A stretch of 64,000 bases of DNA, from positions 1-64,000 of the forward strand of contig NZ_CADIJY010000008.1 in NCBI RefSeq assembly GCF_902859735.1, written 5' to 3'. Made by a program: the position numbers and the translations under genes. This document shows positions 53,783 through 62,923 of the stretch, in pieces (positions within the stretch are counted from its first letter, which is position 1; the number at the start of each line of letters is the position of its first letter). Under the pieces are notes generated by a model that was not told the DNA's origin, did not search any database, and worked only from the letters and a program-made list of their open reading frames with translations. This stretch comes from Achromobacter aegrifaciens. GTDB taxonomy: Bacteria > Pseudomonadota > Gammaproteobacteria > Burkholderiales > Burkholderiaceae_B.

Positions 53783-55863
53783 CTCTGGACCCCTTGCTCA
53801 ACCCGCGCTCCATCGCGATGATCGGCGCCAGCGCCGACGCAGGGCGCATCGGCGGCATGCCGCTGGATCTGCTGACGCGCTTCGGCTATGCGGGCGGCAT
53901 CTATCCCGTGAATCCGAAGTACCAGGAAGTCTTCGGCCGCCGCTGCTGGCCGGACATCGAGTCCGTGCCCGAGGCGGTGGACCTGGCGGTGCTGGCCATC
54001 GCGGCCGCGGACGTCACGCCCATGCTGCGCCGCTGCCACGCAAAGGGCGTGCGCGCCGCCATCGTCTACGCCGCGGGCTTTGCCGAAGCGGGCGGCGAGG
54101 GCGCGCGCCTGCAGGACGAGCTGGAGGCCTTCGTGGCCGAAAGCGGCATGGCCGTGGCGGGCCCGAATTGCATGGGCTTCGCCAACCTGAACACGCAGGC
54201 CTACACGGCGTTCGCCTCGGTCTTCAAGACCGCGCCGGCGCAGACGGGGCCGGGCAAGGTCAGCCTGCTGACGCAAAGCGGCAACGTGTGCGCGGCGGTG
54301 TACGCGATCGCGCGCCGGCTGGACCTGCCGTTCTCGCATTTCATCAACACCGGCAACGAAGCCTGCCTGGATTTCTCGCAATACCTGGAGTACCTGGCGG
54401 CCGACCCGCAGACGGAAATCGTCCTGGGCTACATAGAACAGTTGCGCGATGGCGAGCGCTTCAAGCGCGCCTGCCGCGAACTGGAGCGCCAGGGCAAGTT
54501 GCTGATCGCGCTGAAGGCCGGCACCACGGACAAGGGCGCGCAGGCGGTACAGTCGCATACCTCGGCGCTGGCCGGGGACCGGCGCGTGTACGGGGCGGCC
54601 TTCCGCCAATTGAATGTGATCGAGGCCACCGATTTCGCGCAGATGGCGCATCTGGCCAGCCTGGCCACGCTGCGCCACCGCACGGCGGGCAAGCGCGTCG
54701 CGGTGCTGACCATGTCGGGCGCGCTGGGCGCCATCCTGGCGGACAAGTTCATCGGCGCAGGACTGGAGTTGCCCGATCTGCCGCCGGACCTGCAGGCGGT
54801 ACTGCGCGGCGGGATTCCCGACTACGGCATGGTCGGCAATCCGGTGGACGTGACCGGCAACGTGGTCAACGATCCCGCCTTTGTGCATACCGTGCTGGAA
54901 GCGCTGGCCACCACCGATGCGATCGACGCGGTCGTCGTGTATGCGCCCGGCTACATGCTGGACCGCATGGCCGACGCGCTGACGGACGTGTCGCGCCGGC
55001 ACAAGCGCCTGTTCGTCGCCATCGATACCGGCCTGGCCCAGAGCCGCGCGGCCTTGCGCGACGCCGAGGTGGCCGTGTTCGAGGACTTGGGTCTCGCGGT
55101 CGCGGCCCTGGCGCCTTACCTGCTGTGGTGCGAGGCGCGCGGCGCCAAGCGCATCGCGGCGGCGCCGCAACTGGACGCGCCAGCGGTGCCGGCTGTGCCC
55201 TGCAATGAAGCGGATGCGCGCGGGTACGTGGCTGCTTTCGGCCTGCCGCAAGCGCGGACCAAGGTGGCCGCGAACGCGGATGAAGCCGTCGCGCAGGCGC
55301 GGGAGGCCGGATATCCGGTTGCCCTGAAGATACTGAGCGCCGACATCGCCCACAAGACCGAGGCGGGTGGCGTGGCGCTGAACCTGGCCGACGACGACGC
55401 CGTGCGCCGCGCGTACGGCGAGGTGACGCGGGCGGCGGCCGCGGCGCAGCCAGGGGCGCGGATCGACGGCGTGATGGTGCAGAAGATGGAGCGCGGCGTG
55501 GCCGAGATCATCGTCGGCGCCACGCGCGATCCCGTCTTCGGTCCGGTGCTGACCGTGGGGCTGGGCGGTGTGCTGACCGAGCTGTACCAGGACACCAGCC
55601 ATCGCCTGCTGCCGGTGGACGAGGACATTGCGCTGCAAATGCTGCAGGAGCTCAAGGCCTACGCGCTGCTTGACGGTTATCGCGGCAAGCCCCTGGCCGA
55701 CGTGGCGGCCGCGTGCCGCAGCATCGTGGCCGTGGGCAATGCCTTGCTTGCCGCGCCCGCGCATGTGGCGGAAATCGAAGTCAATCCATTGCTGATCAAA
55801 GAGGCTGGACAGGGCGTTGCGGTACTGGACGCGCTGATCCTGCCCGCAACCCGTAGCGCCTAG
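53779..55863 (+). CDS. ADP-forming acyl-CoA synthetase (acetate-CoA ligase family)
   Basis: The 694-aa protein combines a CoA-binding Rossmann domain ('PRSIAMIGASADAGRIGG'), two succinyl-CoA-synthetase-like domains ('PGKVSLLTQSGNVCAAVY'; 'VLTMSGALGAIL') and a C-terminal ATP-grasp domain (about residues 470-690). No catalytic His is seen where Acs-type enzymes have 'SHTS'-like phosphohistidine; 'VQSHTSALAGD' is present and probably serves. It activates a carboxylic acid with ATP to ADP. The ATG overlaps the hydratase stop. Confidence 0.88.
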   Translation: MTLDPLLNPRSIAMIGASADAGRIGGMPLDLLTRFGYAGGIYPVNPKYQEVFGRRCWPDIESVPEAVDLAVLAIAAADVTPMLRRCHAKGVRAAIVYAAGFAEAGGEGARLQDELEAFVAESGMAVAGPNCMGFANLNTQAYTAFASVFKTAPAQTGPGKVSLLTQSGNVCAAVYAIARRLDLPFSHFINTGNEACLDFSQYLEYLAADPQTEIVLGYIEQLRDGERFKRACRELERQGKLLIALKAGTTDKGAQAVQSHTSALAGDRRVYGAAFRQLNVIEATDFAQMAHLASLATLRHRTAGKRVAVLTMSGALGAILADKFIGAGLELPDLPPDLQAVLRGGIPDYGMVGNPVDVTGNVVNDPAFVHTVLEALATTDAIDAVVVYAPGYMLDRMADALTDVSRRHKRLFVAIDTGLAQSRAALRDAEVAVFEDLGLAVAALAPYLLWCEARGAKRIAAAPQLDAPAVPAVPCNEADARGYVAAFGLPQARTKVAANADEAVAQAREAGYPVALKILSADIAHKTEAGGVALNLADDDAVRRAYGEVTRAAAAAQPGARIDGVMVQKMERGVAEIIVGATRDPVFGPVLTVGLGGVLTELYQDTSHRLLPVDEDIALQMLQELKAYALLDGYRGKPLADVAAACRSIVAVGNALLAAPAHVAEIEVNPLLIKEAGQGVAVLDALILPATRSA

Positions 55864-55892
55864 CGCGCAATCCATCCCAGGAGGAGACAAGC

Positions 55893-56861
55893 ATGATGAA
55901 GAAACTATTGGCCGGCGTCGCGCTGGCTTGCATCGGCGTCACGGGTCCGGCCATGGCCCAGGACAGCTATCCCAACCGTCCGATACGCATCGTGGTGCCG
56001 TTCTCGCCAGGAGGCGCGACCGACATCATGAGCCGCCTGCTGGCGGAAAAGCTCAGCGGCAAGCTGGGCCAGCCGGTAATCGTGGAAAACAAGCCGGGCG
56101 GCGGCACCATGATCGCGTCCGACTACGTGTCGCGCGCCGAACCCGACGGCTATACCTTGCTGATGGCGGCTTCGTCGCTGGGCATCGCACCCAGCATCTA
56201 CGCCAAGGTGAACTACGACCCGATCAAGGACTTCGCGCCCATCAGCCAGGTGGCCTCGGTGGTGCACGTGCTGGAAGTGCATCCCTCGGTGCCGGCCAAG
56301 AACGTGGGCGAGCTGATCGCCTACCTGAAGGCGAATCCGGGCAAGGTCAGCTACGGTTCGGTCGGCACCGGCAGCTCGACCCATCTGGAAGCTGAACTCT
56401 TCAACAGCATGGCGGGCGTGCAGATGACGCACATCCCGTACAAGGGCAGCGCGCCAGCGCTCAACGATCTGGTGGCGGGCCGCCTGCAGGTCATGTTCGA
56501 CGCCTGGGCCTCATCCGGCCCCTTCGTGAAGGACGGCAAGCTGCGCGTGCTGGCGGTGACTACCGCCCAGCCCTCGGCCTCGGTGCCGGACCTGCCGACC
56601 GTCGCGGCCTCGGGCCTGCCGGGCTATTCCGCCATGCCCTGGCTGGGCCTGGTGGCGCCGGCGCGTACGCCGCAGCCGGTGGTGGACAAGATCTACAGCA
56701 ATCTCGCGCAGATCCTGCAGCAGCCCGACGTCAAGGCGCAATTCACGGGCCTGGGCCTGGACATCATCGGCAGCGATCCCAAGACCTTCGCCGCTTTCAT
56801 CCGCCAGGACGTGACCACGTGGGCCAAGGTCGCGCGCGATTCGAACATCCGCCTGGAGTAA
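55893..56861 (+). CDS. Bug/TctC-family periplasmic binding protein
   Basis: The 322-aa protein has a signal peptide ending GPAMAQ and the Bug pattern ('YPNRPIRIVVPFSPGGATDIMSR', 'VVENKPGGGTMIASDYVS'-like, 'THIPYKGSAPALNDLV'). It lies 30 bp after the CoA ligase and 5 bp before the first dehydrogenase gene, so it is embedded in the operon. No TctA/TctB permease is present. It probably captures the acid degraded by the operon. Confidence 0.9.
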   Translation: MMKKLLAGVALACIGVTGPAMAQDSYPNRPIRIVVPFSPGGATDIMSRLLAEKLSGKLGQPVIVENKPGGGTMIASDYVSRAEPDGYTLLMAASSLGIAPSIYAKVNYDPIKDFAPISQVASVVHVLEVHPSVPAKNVGELIAYLKANPGKVSYGSVGTGSSTHLEAELFNSMAGVQMTHIPYKGSAPALNDLVAGRLQVMFDAWASSGPFVKDGKLRVLAVTTAQPSASVPDLPTVAASGLPGYSAMPWLGLVAPARTPQPVVDKIYSNLAQILQQPDVKAQFTGLGLDIIGSDPKTFAAFIRQDVTTWAKVARDSNIRLE

Positions 56862-56865
56862 TGGC

Positions 56866-58053
56866 ATGACGCAGTTGGAAAGCGCCGCGCGGGAAGACGA
56901 GGCGTTCCGCCTGGACTTGCGCGGCTGGCTGGCATCGGCCTACGCCGGTTTCGTCAAGGATTGGCCGGGCGGGGCCGAGCCGCGCAACCTTGATTTCCGG
57001 CGGGCATGGGAAGACACCCTGTGCGCCAACGGCTGGTCCGGTTTGGGCTGGCCCAAGGAGCACGGGGGCCGCGCCCTGCCGCTGTCGCGGCAGGCAGTGT
57101 TCCACGAAGAGCACGCGCGCTGCGGCGCGCCGCTGGGCGTGAACCTGATCGGGCACGGCATCCTGGCGCCGACGCTGCTGCATTTCGGCACCGAGGCGCA
57201 GAAGCGCCGCTTTTTGCCCGGCATCCTGTCGAACCGCGAGGTCTGGTGCCAGGGCTATTCGGAGCCGGGCGCCGGCTCCGACCTGGCGTCGGTGCGCACG
57301 CGGGCGGAGGCGGCGCCGGGCGGCTATCGCTTGAACGGCCACAAGATCTGGACCTCGTTCGCCGACCGCGCGCAATGGTGCTTCGTGCTGGCGCGCACCG
57401 ATGCGCAGGCGCCCAGGCACAAGGGGCTGAGCTTCCTGCTGGTGGACATGCGCAGCCCGGGCGTGCGGGTCGAACCGATCCGGCAGATCACGGGCGAGGC
57501 CGAATTCTGCGAGGTGTTCTTCGAGGATGTGTTCGTGCCTGAAGACTGCCTGCTAGGTGCGCCGAACCAGGGCTGGAAAATCGCCATGGCCGCGGCCAGC
57601 TTCGAGCGCGGCACCTACTTCATCCCGCGGCTGGTGCGCTTCGCGCAGGAACTGCGCCAGGTGCGCGAACTGGCGTTGCGCGCCGACGCCTACGGCCACG
57701 TTCCGGCGTCCTCGGCGGCGGTGCGCCATCAGTGGGCGCGGCTCGCGGCCGACAGCCATGTGCTGGCGTTGAAGTCGCAGCGCGCGCTGGCCGGCGCGAT
57801 GCGCGGCGATCCGCCGGGGCCCGAGGGGTCTTCCACCAAGATCCATTGGAGCGAAGCGCATCAGCGGCTGCTGGAACTGTCGCTGCAACTGCTGGGCGAG
57901 GATGCCTGCCTGGCGGACGACGCGAGCGACGCGCATGCCGCCGAACTGACGCATGCCTATCTGTGGTCGCGCGCCGAAACCATATTGGCCGGCACCTCCG
58001 AAATCCAGCGCAATATCATCGCCGAGCAGATGCTCGGCCTGCCCAAGGCTTGA
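56866..58053 (+). CDS. Acyl-CoA dehydrogenase
   Basis: The 395-aa flavoprotein has the ACAD fold. 'YSEPGAGSDLASVRTRAE' is the FAD-binding signature, 'GHKIWTSFADRAQW' the second, and 'AGTSEIQRNIIAEQMLGLP' the C-terminal FAD/dimer motif. It oxidises an acyl-CoA to the enoyl-CoA. It is paired with a shorter dehydrogenase immediately downstream, the layout seen in catabolic operons where the two form a heteromer. Confidence 0.92.
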   Translation: MTQLESAAREDEAFRLDLRGWLASAYAGFVKDWPGGAEPRNLDFRRAWEDTLCANGWSGLGWPKEHGGRALPLSRQAVFHEEHARCGAPLGVNLIGHGILAPTLLHFGTEAQKRRFLPGILSNREVWCQGYSEPGAGSDLASVRTRAEAAPGGYRLNGHKIWTSFADRAQWCFVLARTDAQAPRHKGLSFLLVDMRSPGVRVEPIRQITGEAEFCEVFFEDVFVPEDCLLGAPNQGWKIAMAAASFERGTYFIPRLVRFAQELRQVRELALRADAYGHVPASSAAVRHQWARLAADSHVLALKSQRALAGAMRGDPPGPEGSSTKIHWSEAHQRLLELSLQLLGEDACLADDASDAHAAELTHAYLWSRAETILAGTSEIQRNIIAEQMLGLPKA

Positions 58054-58058
58054 ACCTC

Positions 58059-59090
58059 ATGGATCTGCATCCGACCGAAGACCAGCGCATGCTGGACGAC
58101 GCGGCCCGGCGCTTTCTGGCCGACCGCCATCCGCCCGCCACGGCACGCGCCGCGGCCGGCAAACCCTATGAAGCGCGCCTGGCGCAATGGCGCGAGATCG
58201 CCGCCCAGGGCTGGCCGGCGTTGCTGGCGCCGGCCGCGCAGGACGGACTGGGGCTGGGCATGCGCGAAGCCTGGATCGTGGCCGAAGCCGCCGGGCGGCA
58301 CCTGTTGAGCCTGCCGCTGGCGGCCAACATGGCGATACTGCCGACCCTGTGCGCGGCGGGGCCGGCCGCGGGATGGGCTGCCGCCGTGATGGCGGGCGAC
58401 ACCTACTTTGCTGACGCTGCCGTGCGTCCCGACGGATCGGTCTTCATCGAAGGCGCGGGCGAGGGCGTGCGTGCACTGGCCGTGCGGCGCTTGAGCGCCA
58501 CCGCCCTGCGCCTGGAGGCGCTGGCGCCCGTATCCGGCGAGGCGCGGCTCGATCCCACCATGCCGGTGGCGCGTGTGACCCGCCCGCAATTGCTGGACAG
58601 CGTCGATCTGGAGGTCGAGGCGGGAACCTGGGAGCGCCTGCGGACGCGCCTGCGCCTGTTGCGTTCGGCGGAGCTGCTGGGCGCTGCCTCGGCCGCGCTG
58701 GACATGGCGGCGGCCCATGCACGCGAACGCCGGCAGTTCGACCGCGCCATCGGCGCCAACCAGGCGATCAAGCACCGGCTGGCGGAAGACTGGATGGCCC
58801 TGGACGACGCCAGGCTGGCGGGCGTGGCAGCGGTTGCGGCGCATGACGCGGGCGCGGCTTCGGCGGAACGCGACAGCCTGTTCGCGCCATTGCTTGCGGT
58901 GGAGGCGGGCCGGCGCGCGGCGCAGAACGCCATCCAGGTCCACGGCGCGTTGGGCGTCACCTGGGAGTGCGATGCGCACCTTTACCTGAAGCGGGTGCTG
59001 CGGCTGGCGGCCGGCCTGCAAGCCGAAACGTCCCGCGCGGAACTGCTGGAACGCATCTGGGAGAGCGGGGACGGCCGGCTGGCCGCCTGA
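58059..59090 (+). CDS. Acyl-CoA dehydrogenase, short partner
   Basis: The 343-aa protein is read from the ATG at 58059. It has the ACAD N-domain ('EDQRMLDDAARRFLADRHPP') and C-terminal helices ('ARERRQFDRAIGANQAIKHRLAED', 'QVHGALGVTWECDAHLYLKR'). The middle FAD-binding beta-domain is reduced and lacks the usual 'TEPxxGSD' and 'KxWIT' signatures. It is probably the non-canonical subunit of a heteromeric dehydrogenase with the gene just upstream, 5 bp away. Confidence 0.88.
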   Translation: MDLHPTEDQRMLDDAARRFLADRHPPATARAAAGKPYEARLAQWREIAAQGWPALLAPAAQDGLGLGMREAWIVAEAAGRHLLSLPLAANMAILPTLCAAGPAAGWAAAVMAGDTYFADAAVRPDGSVFIEGAGEGVRALAVRRLSATALRLEALAPVSGEARLDPTMPVARVTRPQLLDSVDLEVEAGTWERLRTRLRLLRSAELLGAASAALDMAAAHARERRQFDRAIGANQAIKHRLAEDWMALDDARLAGVAAVAAHDAGAASAERDSLFAPLLAVEAGRRAAQNAIQVHGALGVTWECDAHLYLKRVLRLAAGLQAETSRAELLERIWESGDGRLAA

Positions 59091-59123
59091 CGCAGAGGCG
59101 GCGTCCGACCTACAATCGCCGCC

Positions 59124-59894
59124 ATGCATAAATCGAACTTTCCTTCCGAGCTGGACCAGCCGACCCTGTCCGAGGTGGACGGCGTCCGCTATCTGCACTT
59201 CAACACCGTCTGGGTCCAGGGCGCCATGCGCATCAAGAACCCGTCGGAGCTGGTGCTCGAGTACACCGCCCAGATGATGGCCTGGCTGCTGTTCCTGGAG
59301 CCGCCCAAGGACGAAGCCATCGGCATGCTGGGCCTGGGCGCCGGCTCGCTGGCGCGCTACTGCGTGAAGCACACGCGCAGCCCCTTGCTGGCGGTGGAAT
59401 GGAATCCGCGGGTGACGGCGGCTTGCCATATGTTCTTCCGCCTGCCCGGCGCGAACCGCCTCGAAGTCGAACACGCCGACGCCGGCGCCTGGGTGGCCGA
59501 TCCGCTCAACGCGGGGCGTTGCCCGGTGCTGATGGTGGACTTGTACGACGCCATGGCCGAGGGACCGGTGCGCGACAGCGTCAAGTTCTACCGCGACTGC
59601 CGCCGCGTGCTGGGCGAGGTCGGCGTGCTGGCGGTGAACCTGTTCGGCCGCCACGAGAGCTTCGGCAAGAACATCGACAACCTGTCCAAGGCCTTCGACG
59701 ATCGCATCGTGCTGCTGCCCGAGGTCGAGGCGGGCAACCAGATCGTGCTGGCGTTCTCCGGCCCGCGCCTGGAAGTCACCCCCGCCGAGCTGTTGGCCAG
59801 GGCCGAGGTGGTGGAGGCCAAATACGGCCTGCCGGCGCGCCGCTGGGCCCGCTCCCTGACCCGCCACGCGGTCGATGGGGTGCTGCACTTCTGA
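59124..59894 (+). CDS. Spermidine-synthase-like protein
   Basis: The 256-aa Rossmann-fold protein has a SAM-type glycine motif 'MLGLGAGSLARYCVKH', an acidic nucleoside loop 'LAVEWNPRVTAACHMFF' and 'PVLMVDLYDAMAEGPV'. It matches the SpeE/polyamine aminopropyltransferase fold, but the key catalytic acidic pair of real spermidine synthases is not obvious, so the substrate is uncertain. It is preceded by its own short upstream gap and followed by a strong terminator. Confidence 0.85.
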   Translation: MHKSNFPSELDQPTLSEVDGVRYLHFNTVWVQGAMRIKNPSELVLEYTAQMMAWLLFLEPPKDEAIGMLGLGAGSLARYCVKHTRSPLLAVEWNPRVTAACHMFFRLPGANRLEVEHADAGAWVADPLNAGRCPVLMVDLYDAMAEGPVRDSVKFYRDCRRVLGEVGVLAVNLFGRHESFGKNIDNLSKAFDDRIVLLPEVEAGNQIVLAFSGPRLEVTPAELLARAEVVEAKYGLPARRWARSLTRHAVDGVLHF

Positions 59895-59922
59895 TTTTGT
59901 CCCCTTTTTTCGGGATGAATCG

Positions 59923-59955
59923 AAGGGCCTCCGGATGCCGGAGGCCCTTTTTATT
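59923..59955 (+). terminator. Terminator of the spermidine-synthase-like gene
   Basis: A perfect 12-bp stem AAGGGCCTCCGG / CCGGAGGCCCTT with an ATG loop is followed by a T-rich TTTATTCCT. Confidence 0.9.
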
Positions 59956-60019
59956 CCTAGGGTAGCTACCGAGGAGCAAGGGGTTTTCTTTTTCCCGCAT
60001 CCAGCACTATCATGGTCTT

Positions 60020-60035
60020 ATTCATAATTATGAAT
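60020..60035. promoter_or_regulatory. 16-bp palindrome ATTCATAATTATGAAT (probable operator of the malonate operon)
   Basis: A perfect 16-bp palindrome lies 26 bp before the GntR gene, in an AT-rich promoter-like stretch. It is the natural site for autoregulation by the GntR protein that heads the operon. Confidence 0.65.
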
Positions 60036-60061
60036 TACGGTGCAGTCCAGGCCGCTGACCC

Positions 60062-60814
60062 ATGACCCTTCCCATCGTCCGGCAAGCCCTCTACCTGGAA
60101 GTCGCGGATCGCCTGCGCGGCATGATCCACGCGCGTTCCCTGCGCAACGGCGAATGGATAGACGAATTGCGCCTGGCGGGCGAGCTGGGCATCTCCCGCA
60201 CCCCTTTGCGCGAGGCGCTCAAGGTGCTGGCCACCGAGGGGCTGGTGCGGCTGGAGCCGCGCCGCGGCTGCTTCGTCAATGAACTCTCGGCGCAAGACCT
60301 GGAAGACATCTTCCCGCTGATGGCCATGCTGGAAGGGCGCTGCGCCTTCGAGGCCGCGCGCAAGGCCAGCGATGCCCAATTGGCCGAGCTTGAACCCCTG
60401 CACGCGGCGCTGGCGGGCCATGCCCAGGCTGGCCGCATCGATGCCTACTACAAGACCAACTACCTGATCCACGAAGCGGTGCAGGCCCTGGCCGGCAACC
60501 AATGGCTGTCGGACATGGTGGGCAATCTGCGCAAGGTGCTGAGCCTGTCGCGCCACCGCAGCCTGTCCCAGCCCGGCCGCATCCAGCAGTCCTGCGCCGA
60601 GCACCTGGCCATATTCGAAGCGCTCAAGGCGCACGACAGCGAGGCCGCGCAGGCGCTCGCGCACAACCACCTGATGCGCCAGCTGGAAGCGCTGCGCGCA
60701 TTGAGCCATGCGGACGCCGCCGATGCGGCGCCGTCCGATCCCATCGTCATCGAGGAGCCCGCCCATGTCCGCACCCGCCAATCTCGCGCCCGCGCGCGGC
60801 GCACGCACGCCTGA
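60062..60814 (+). CDS. GntR/FCD-family regulator of malonate utilisation (MatR-like)
   Basis: The 250-aa protein has a GntR winged helix ('LRLAGELGISRTPLREALKVLATEGLVRLEPRRGCFV') and an FCD domain ('NYLIHEAVQALAGNQWLSDM'). It heads the operon with malonyl-CoA decarboxylase and malonyl-CoA synthetase, the arrangement of MatR in Rhizobium and others. The last 16 codons overlap the decarboxylase gene start by 50 bp. Malonate or malonyl-CoA as effector is inferred from neighbours. Confidence 0.88.
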   Translation: MTLPIVRQALYLEVADRLRGMIHARSLRNGEWIDELRLAGELGISRTPLREALKVLATEGLVRLEPRRGCFVNELSAQDLEDIFPLMAMLEGRCAFEAARKASDAQLAELEPLHAALAGHAQAGRIDAYYKTNYLIHEAVQALAGNQWLSDMVGNLRKVLSLSRHRSLSQPGRIQQSCAEHLAIFEALKAHDSEAAQALAHNHLMRQLEALRALSHADAADAAPSDPIVIEEPAHVRTRQSRARARRTHA

Positions 60815-62081
60815 GCCCGAGGCCGAGGCCATCGATGAAGCGGCCGCCGCCGAAAGCGCGGGCCTGATGTCCCGCCTGGGCAAGCTGTGGGAACGCGGCC
60901 GGCTGCCCAGTGAATCCGAAGTCCGGCGCTTGTTCGAAGCGCGCCTGACCGACGTGGCCGCCAACAAGCTGGCCCGCCGCTGGTGCGAGCAGTACAGCGC
61001 CGCGGACGGCAAGGACCGCCGGCTGATGCTGACCGCGCTGGCGCAGGCGCGCGGCAGCTACGCTGGCGAAGGCGGCGAGGGCGCGCGCCTCTTCAAGCGC
61101 TTCAATGCGCAGCCCCAGGGCCTGCGCTTCCTGGTGGAGCTGCGCGCGGACATGCTGCGCTGGCGCAAGCAGGTGGCGGGCATTCAGATGCTGGACAAGG
61201 ACCTCGAGGGTCTGCTGTCCGCCTGGTTCGACGTGGGCCTGCTGGAACTGCGGCCGCTGACCTGGGATTCGCCTGCATCGCTACTGGAAAAGTTGATCCT
61301 TTACGAAGCCGTGCACGAGATCACCTCCTGGGACGACCTGCGCCGCCGCGTTTCGCCGGACCGTCGCTGCTACGCCTATTTCCATCCGCAGATGCCGGGC
61401 GTGCCGCTCATCTTCGTGGAAGTCGCCTTCGCCAGCCAGATGGCCGACAACGTGCAGGTGCTTTTGGACAGCACCCTGCCGCCGCAGGACCTGGACAAGG
61501 CGCGCTGGGCCATCTTCTATTCCATCTCCAACACGCAACCCGGCCTGAAGGGCATCAGCTTCGGCAACTTCCTGCTCAAGCGCGTGGTGGAGCAGCTGCT
61601 GCATGAACTGCCCAAGCTGAAGTCCTTCGCCACGCTGTCGCCCATCCCGGGCTTCGCCGACTGGCTGGGCAAGCTGGACGCCGAGGCGGTGGAGGCCATC
61701 GTGCGCGAGGACAAGGTGCGCGCCAAGGCGCGCAAGCGCGAGGGCGTGCCCGACGGGCGGCGCTGGGTTGCGCGCCTGGCCAAGGCGGCCCAGGGCAAGG
61801 CCGCCGACGTGGTCAAGCGCGCGGGTTTCCGCCTGACAGCCAATTATCTGCAGTCCATGAAGAACGGCATGCCGGTGGACGCGGTGGCGCGTTTCCACCT
61901 GGGCAATGGCGCGCGCATCGAACGGCTCAATTGGGCCGCGGATACCTCGCCCAAGGGACTCAAGCAGTCCTGCGGCTTGATGGTGAACTACCTCTACGAC
62001 CTCGACGAGCTGGATGACAACCTGGCCCGGCTGGGCGAGGGCAAGCCCCAGGTCAGCCGCGGCGTGGGGCGGGTGGCATAG
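60765..62081 (+). CDS. Malonyl-CoA decarboxylase
   Basis: The 438-aa protein is full-length MCD, which converts malonyl-CoA to acetyl-CoA and CO2. The N-terminal helical domain includes 'FKRFNAQPQGLRFLVELRADML'. The C-terminal GNAT-like catalytic domain has 'TLSPIPGF' (catalytic Ser region) and 'ARFHLGNGARIERLNW' with the catalytic His, and 'SCGLMVNYLYDL'. The ATG at 60765 has GAGGAG upstream and lies inside the GntR gene. The N-terminal 30 residues are low-complexity. Confidence 0.95.
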   Translation: MSAPANLAPARGARTPEPEAEAIDEAAAAESAGLMSRLGKLWERGRLPSESEVRRLFEARLTDVAANKLARRWCEQYSAADGKDRRLMLTALAQARGSYAGEGGEGARLFKRFNAQPQGLRFLVELRADMLRWRKQVAGIQMLDKDLEGLLSAWFDVGLLELRPLTWDSPASLLEKLILYEAVHEITSWDDLRRRVSPDRRCYAYFHPQMPGVPLIFVEVAFASQMADNVQVLLDSTLPPQDLDKARWAIFYSISNTQPGLKGISFGNFLLKRVVEQLLHELPKLKSFATLSPIPGFADWLGKLDAEAVEAIVREDKVRAKARKREGVPDGRRWVARLAKAAQGKAADVVKRAGFRLTANYLQSMKNGMPVDAVARFHLGNGARIERLNWAADTSPKGLKQSCGLMVNYLYDLDELDDNLARLGEGKPQVSRGVGRVA

Positions 62082-62126
62082 GCGTCGCGCCCGCGGCGCA
62101 ACTACATAAGAAAGAGGGCAGGAGAC

Positions 62127-62918
62127 ATGACGGACAACGTGGCCGGCCGCGTGCTGCTGGAACGCGAGGGCGATCTGGCGCGGGTGACGCTATCGCACCC
62201 GGGGCGCCTGAACGCGATTACCGTGGGCATGTGGCATGAACTGCGGGACGTATTCACGCGCATTGCGCAGGACGATACCGTGCGCTGCGTGATCGTGCGC
62301 GGCGAGGGCGGCAACTTCGCCGCCGGCGCCGACATTCGCGAGTTCCCCGCGCAGCGCGGCGACATGGCCGGCGTGCAGCGCTACCACCGCCAGGTGCTGG
62401 CGCCTGCCTTGCAGGCGGTCGCCCTGTGTCCGCATCCGGTCGTCGCGCAGATCGAAGGCGTATGCGTGGGCGGGGGGCTTGAGATCGCCAGCCAGTGCGA
62501 TCTGCGGATCGCGGGCGAATCCGCGCGTTTCGGCGTGCCGATCAACCGCCTGGGATTTCCCATGGCGCCGGACGAAATGAGCGGCCTGCTGGCCTTGGTC
62601 GGACGCGCCGCCACCCTGGCCATCCTGCTCGAAGGCCGCGTGTTCGGCGCGGCCGAGGCCCGCGAGCTGGGCCTGCTGACGCGCGTCGTTCCCGACGACC
62701 AGGTGGTCGACGCGGCCAAACGCAGCGCCGAGCGCATCGCGGCTGGCGCGCCGCTGGCCGCCCGCATCAACAAGCGCCTGTCGCGCAGGCTCGCCGCCGG
62801 CGGCGCCTTGACCGAAGACGAATACCAGGATTATTTCTCGTACGCCGACAGCCGGGACCACAAGGAGGGCGTGCGCGCCTTCCTGGCCGGCGTGGACCCT
62901 TCCTTTTCCGGAGACTAG
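62127..62918 (+). CDS. Enoyl-CoA hydratase/isomerase family protein in the malonate operon
   Basis: The 263-aa crotonase has 'GNFAAGADIREF' and 'IEGVCVGGGLEIASQCDLRIAGE', the two oxyanion-hole strands. The first catalytic Glu is not in its canonical place; the second region reads 'NRLGFPMAPDEM'. Its role between the decarboxylase and the synthetase is not clear, since malonate breakdown needs no hydratase. It begins 45 bp after the decarboxylase with an AGAGGGCAGGAG site. Confidence 0.87.
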   Translation: MTDNVAGRVLLEREGDLARVTLSHPGRLNAITVGMWHELRDVFTRIAQDDTVRCVIVRGEGGNFAAGADIREFPAQRGDMAGVQRYHRQVLAPALQAVALCPHPVVAQIEGVCVGGGLEIASQCDLRIAGESARFGVPINRLGFPMAPDEMSGLLALVGRAATLAILLEGRVFGAAEARELGLLTRVVPDDQVVDAAKRSAERIAAGAPLAARINKRLSRRLAAGGALTEDEYQDYFSYADSRDHKEGVRAFLAGVDPSFSGD

Positions 62919-62923
62919 ACAAG

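Noticed and set aside
53398-55890. An 830-codon minus-strand frame
   Set aside because: It is antisense to the enoyl-CoA hydratase and ADP-forming CoA ligase genes.
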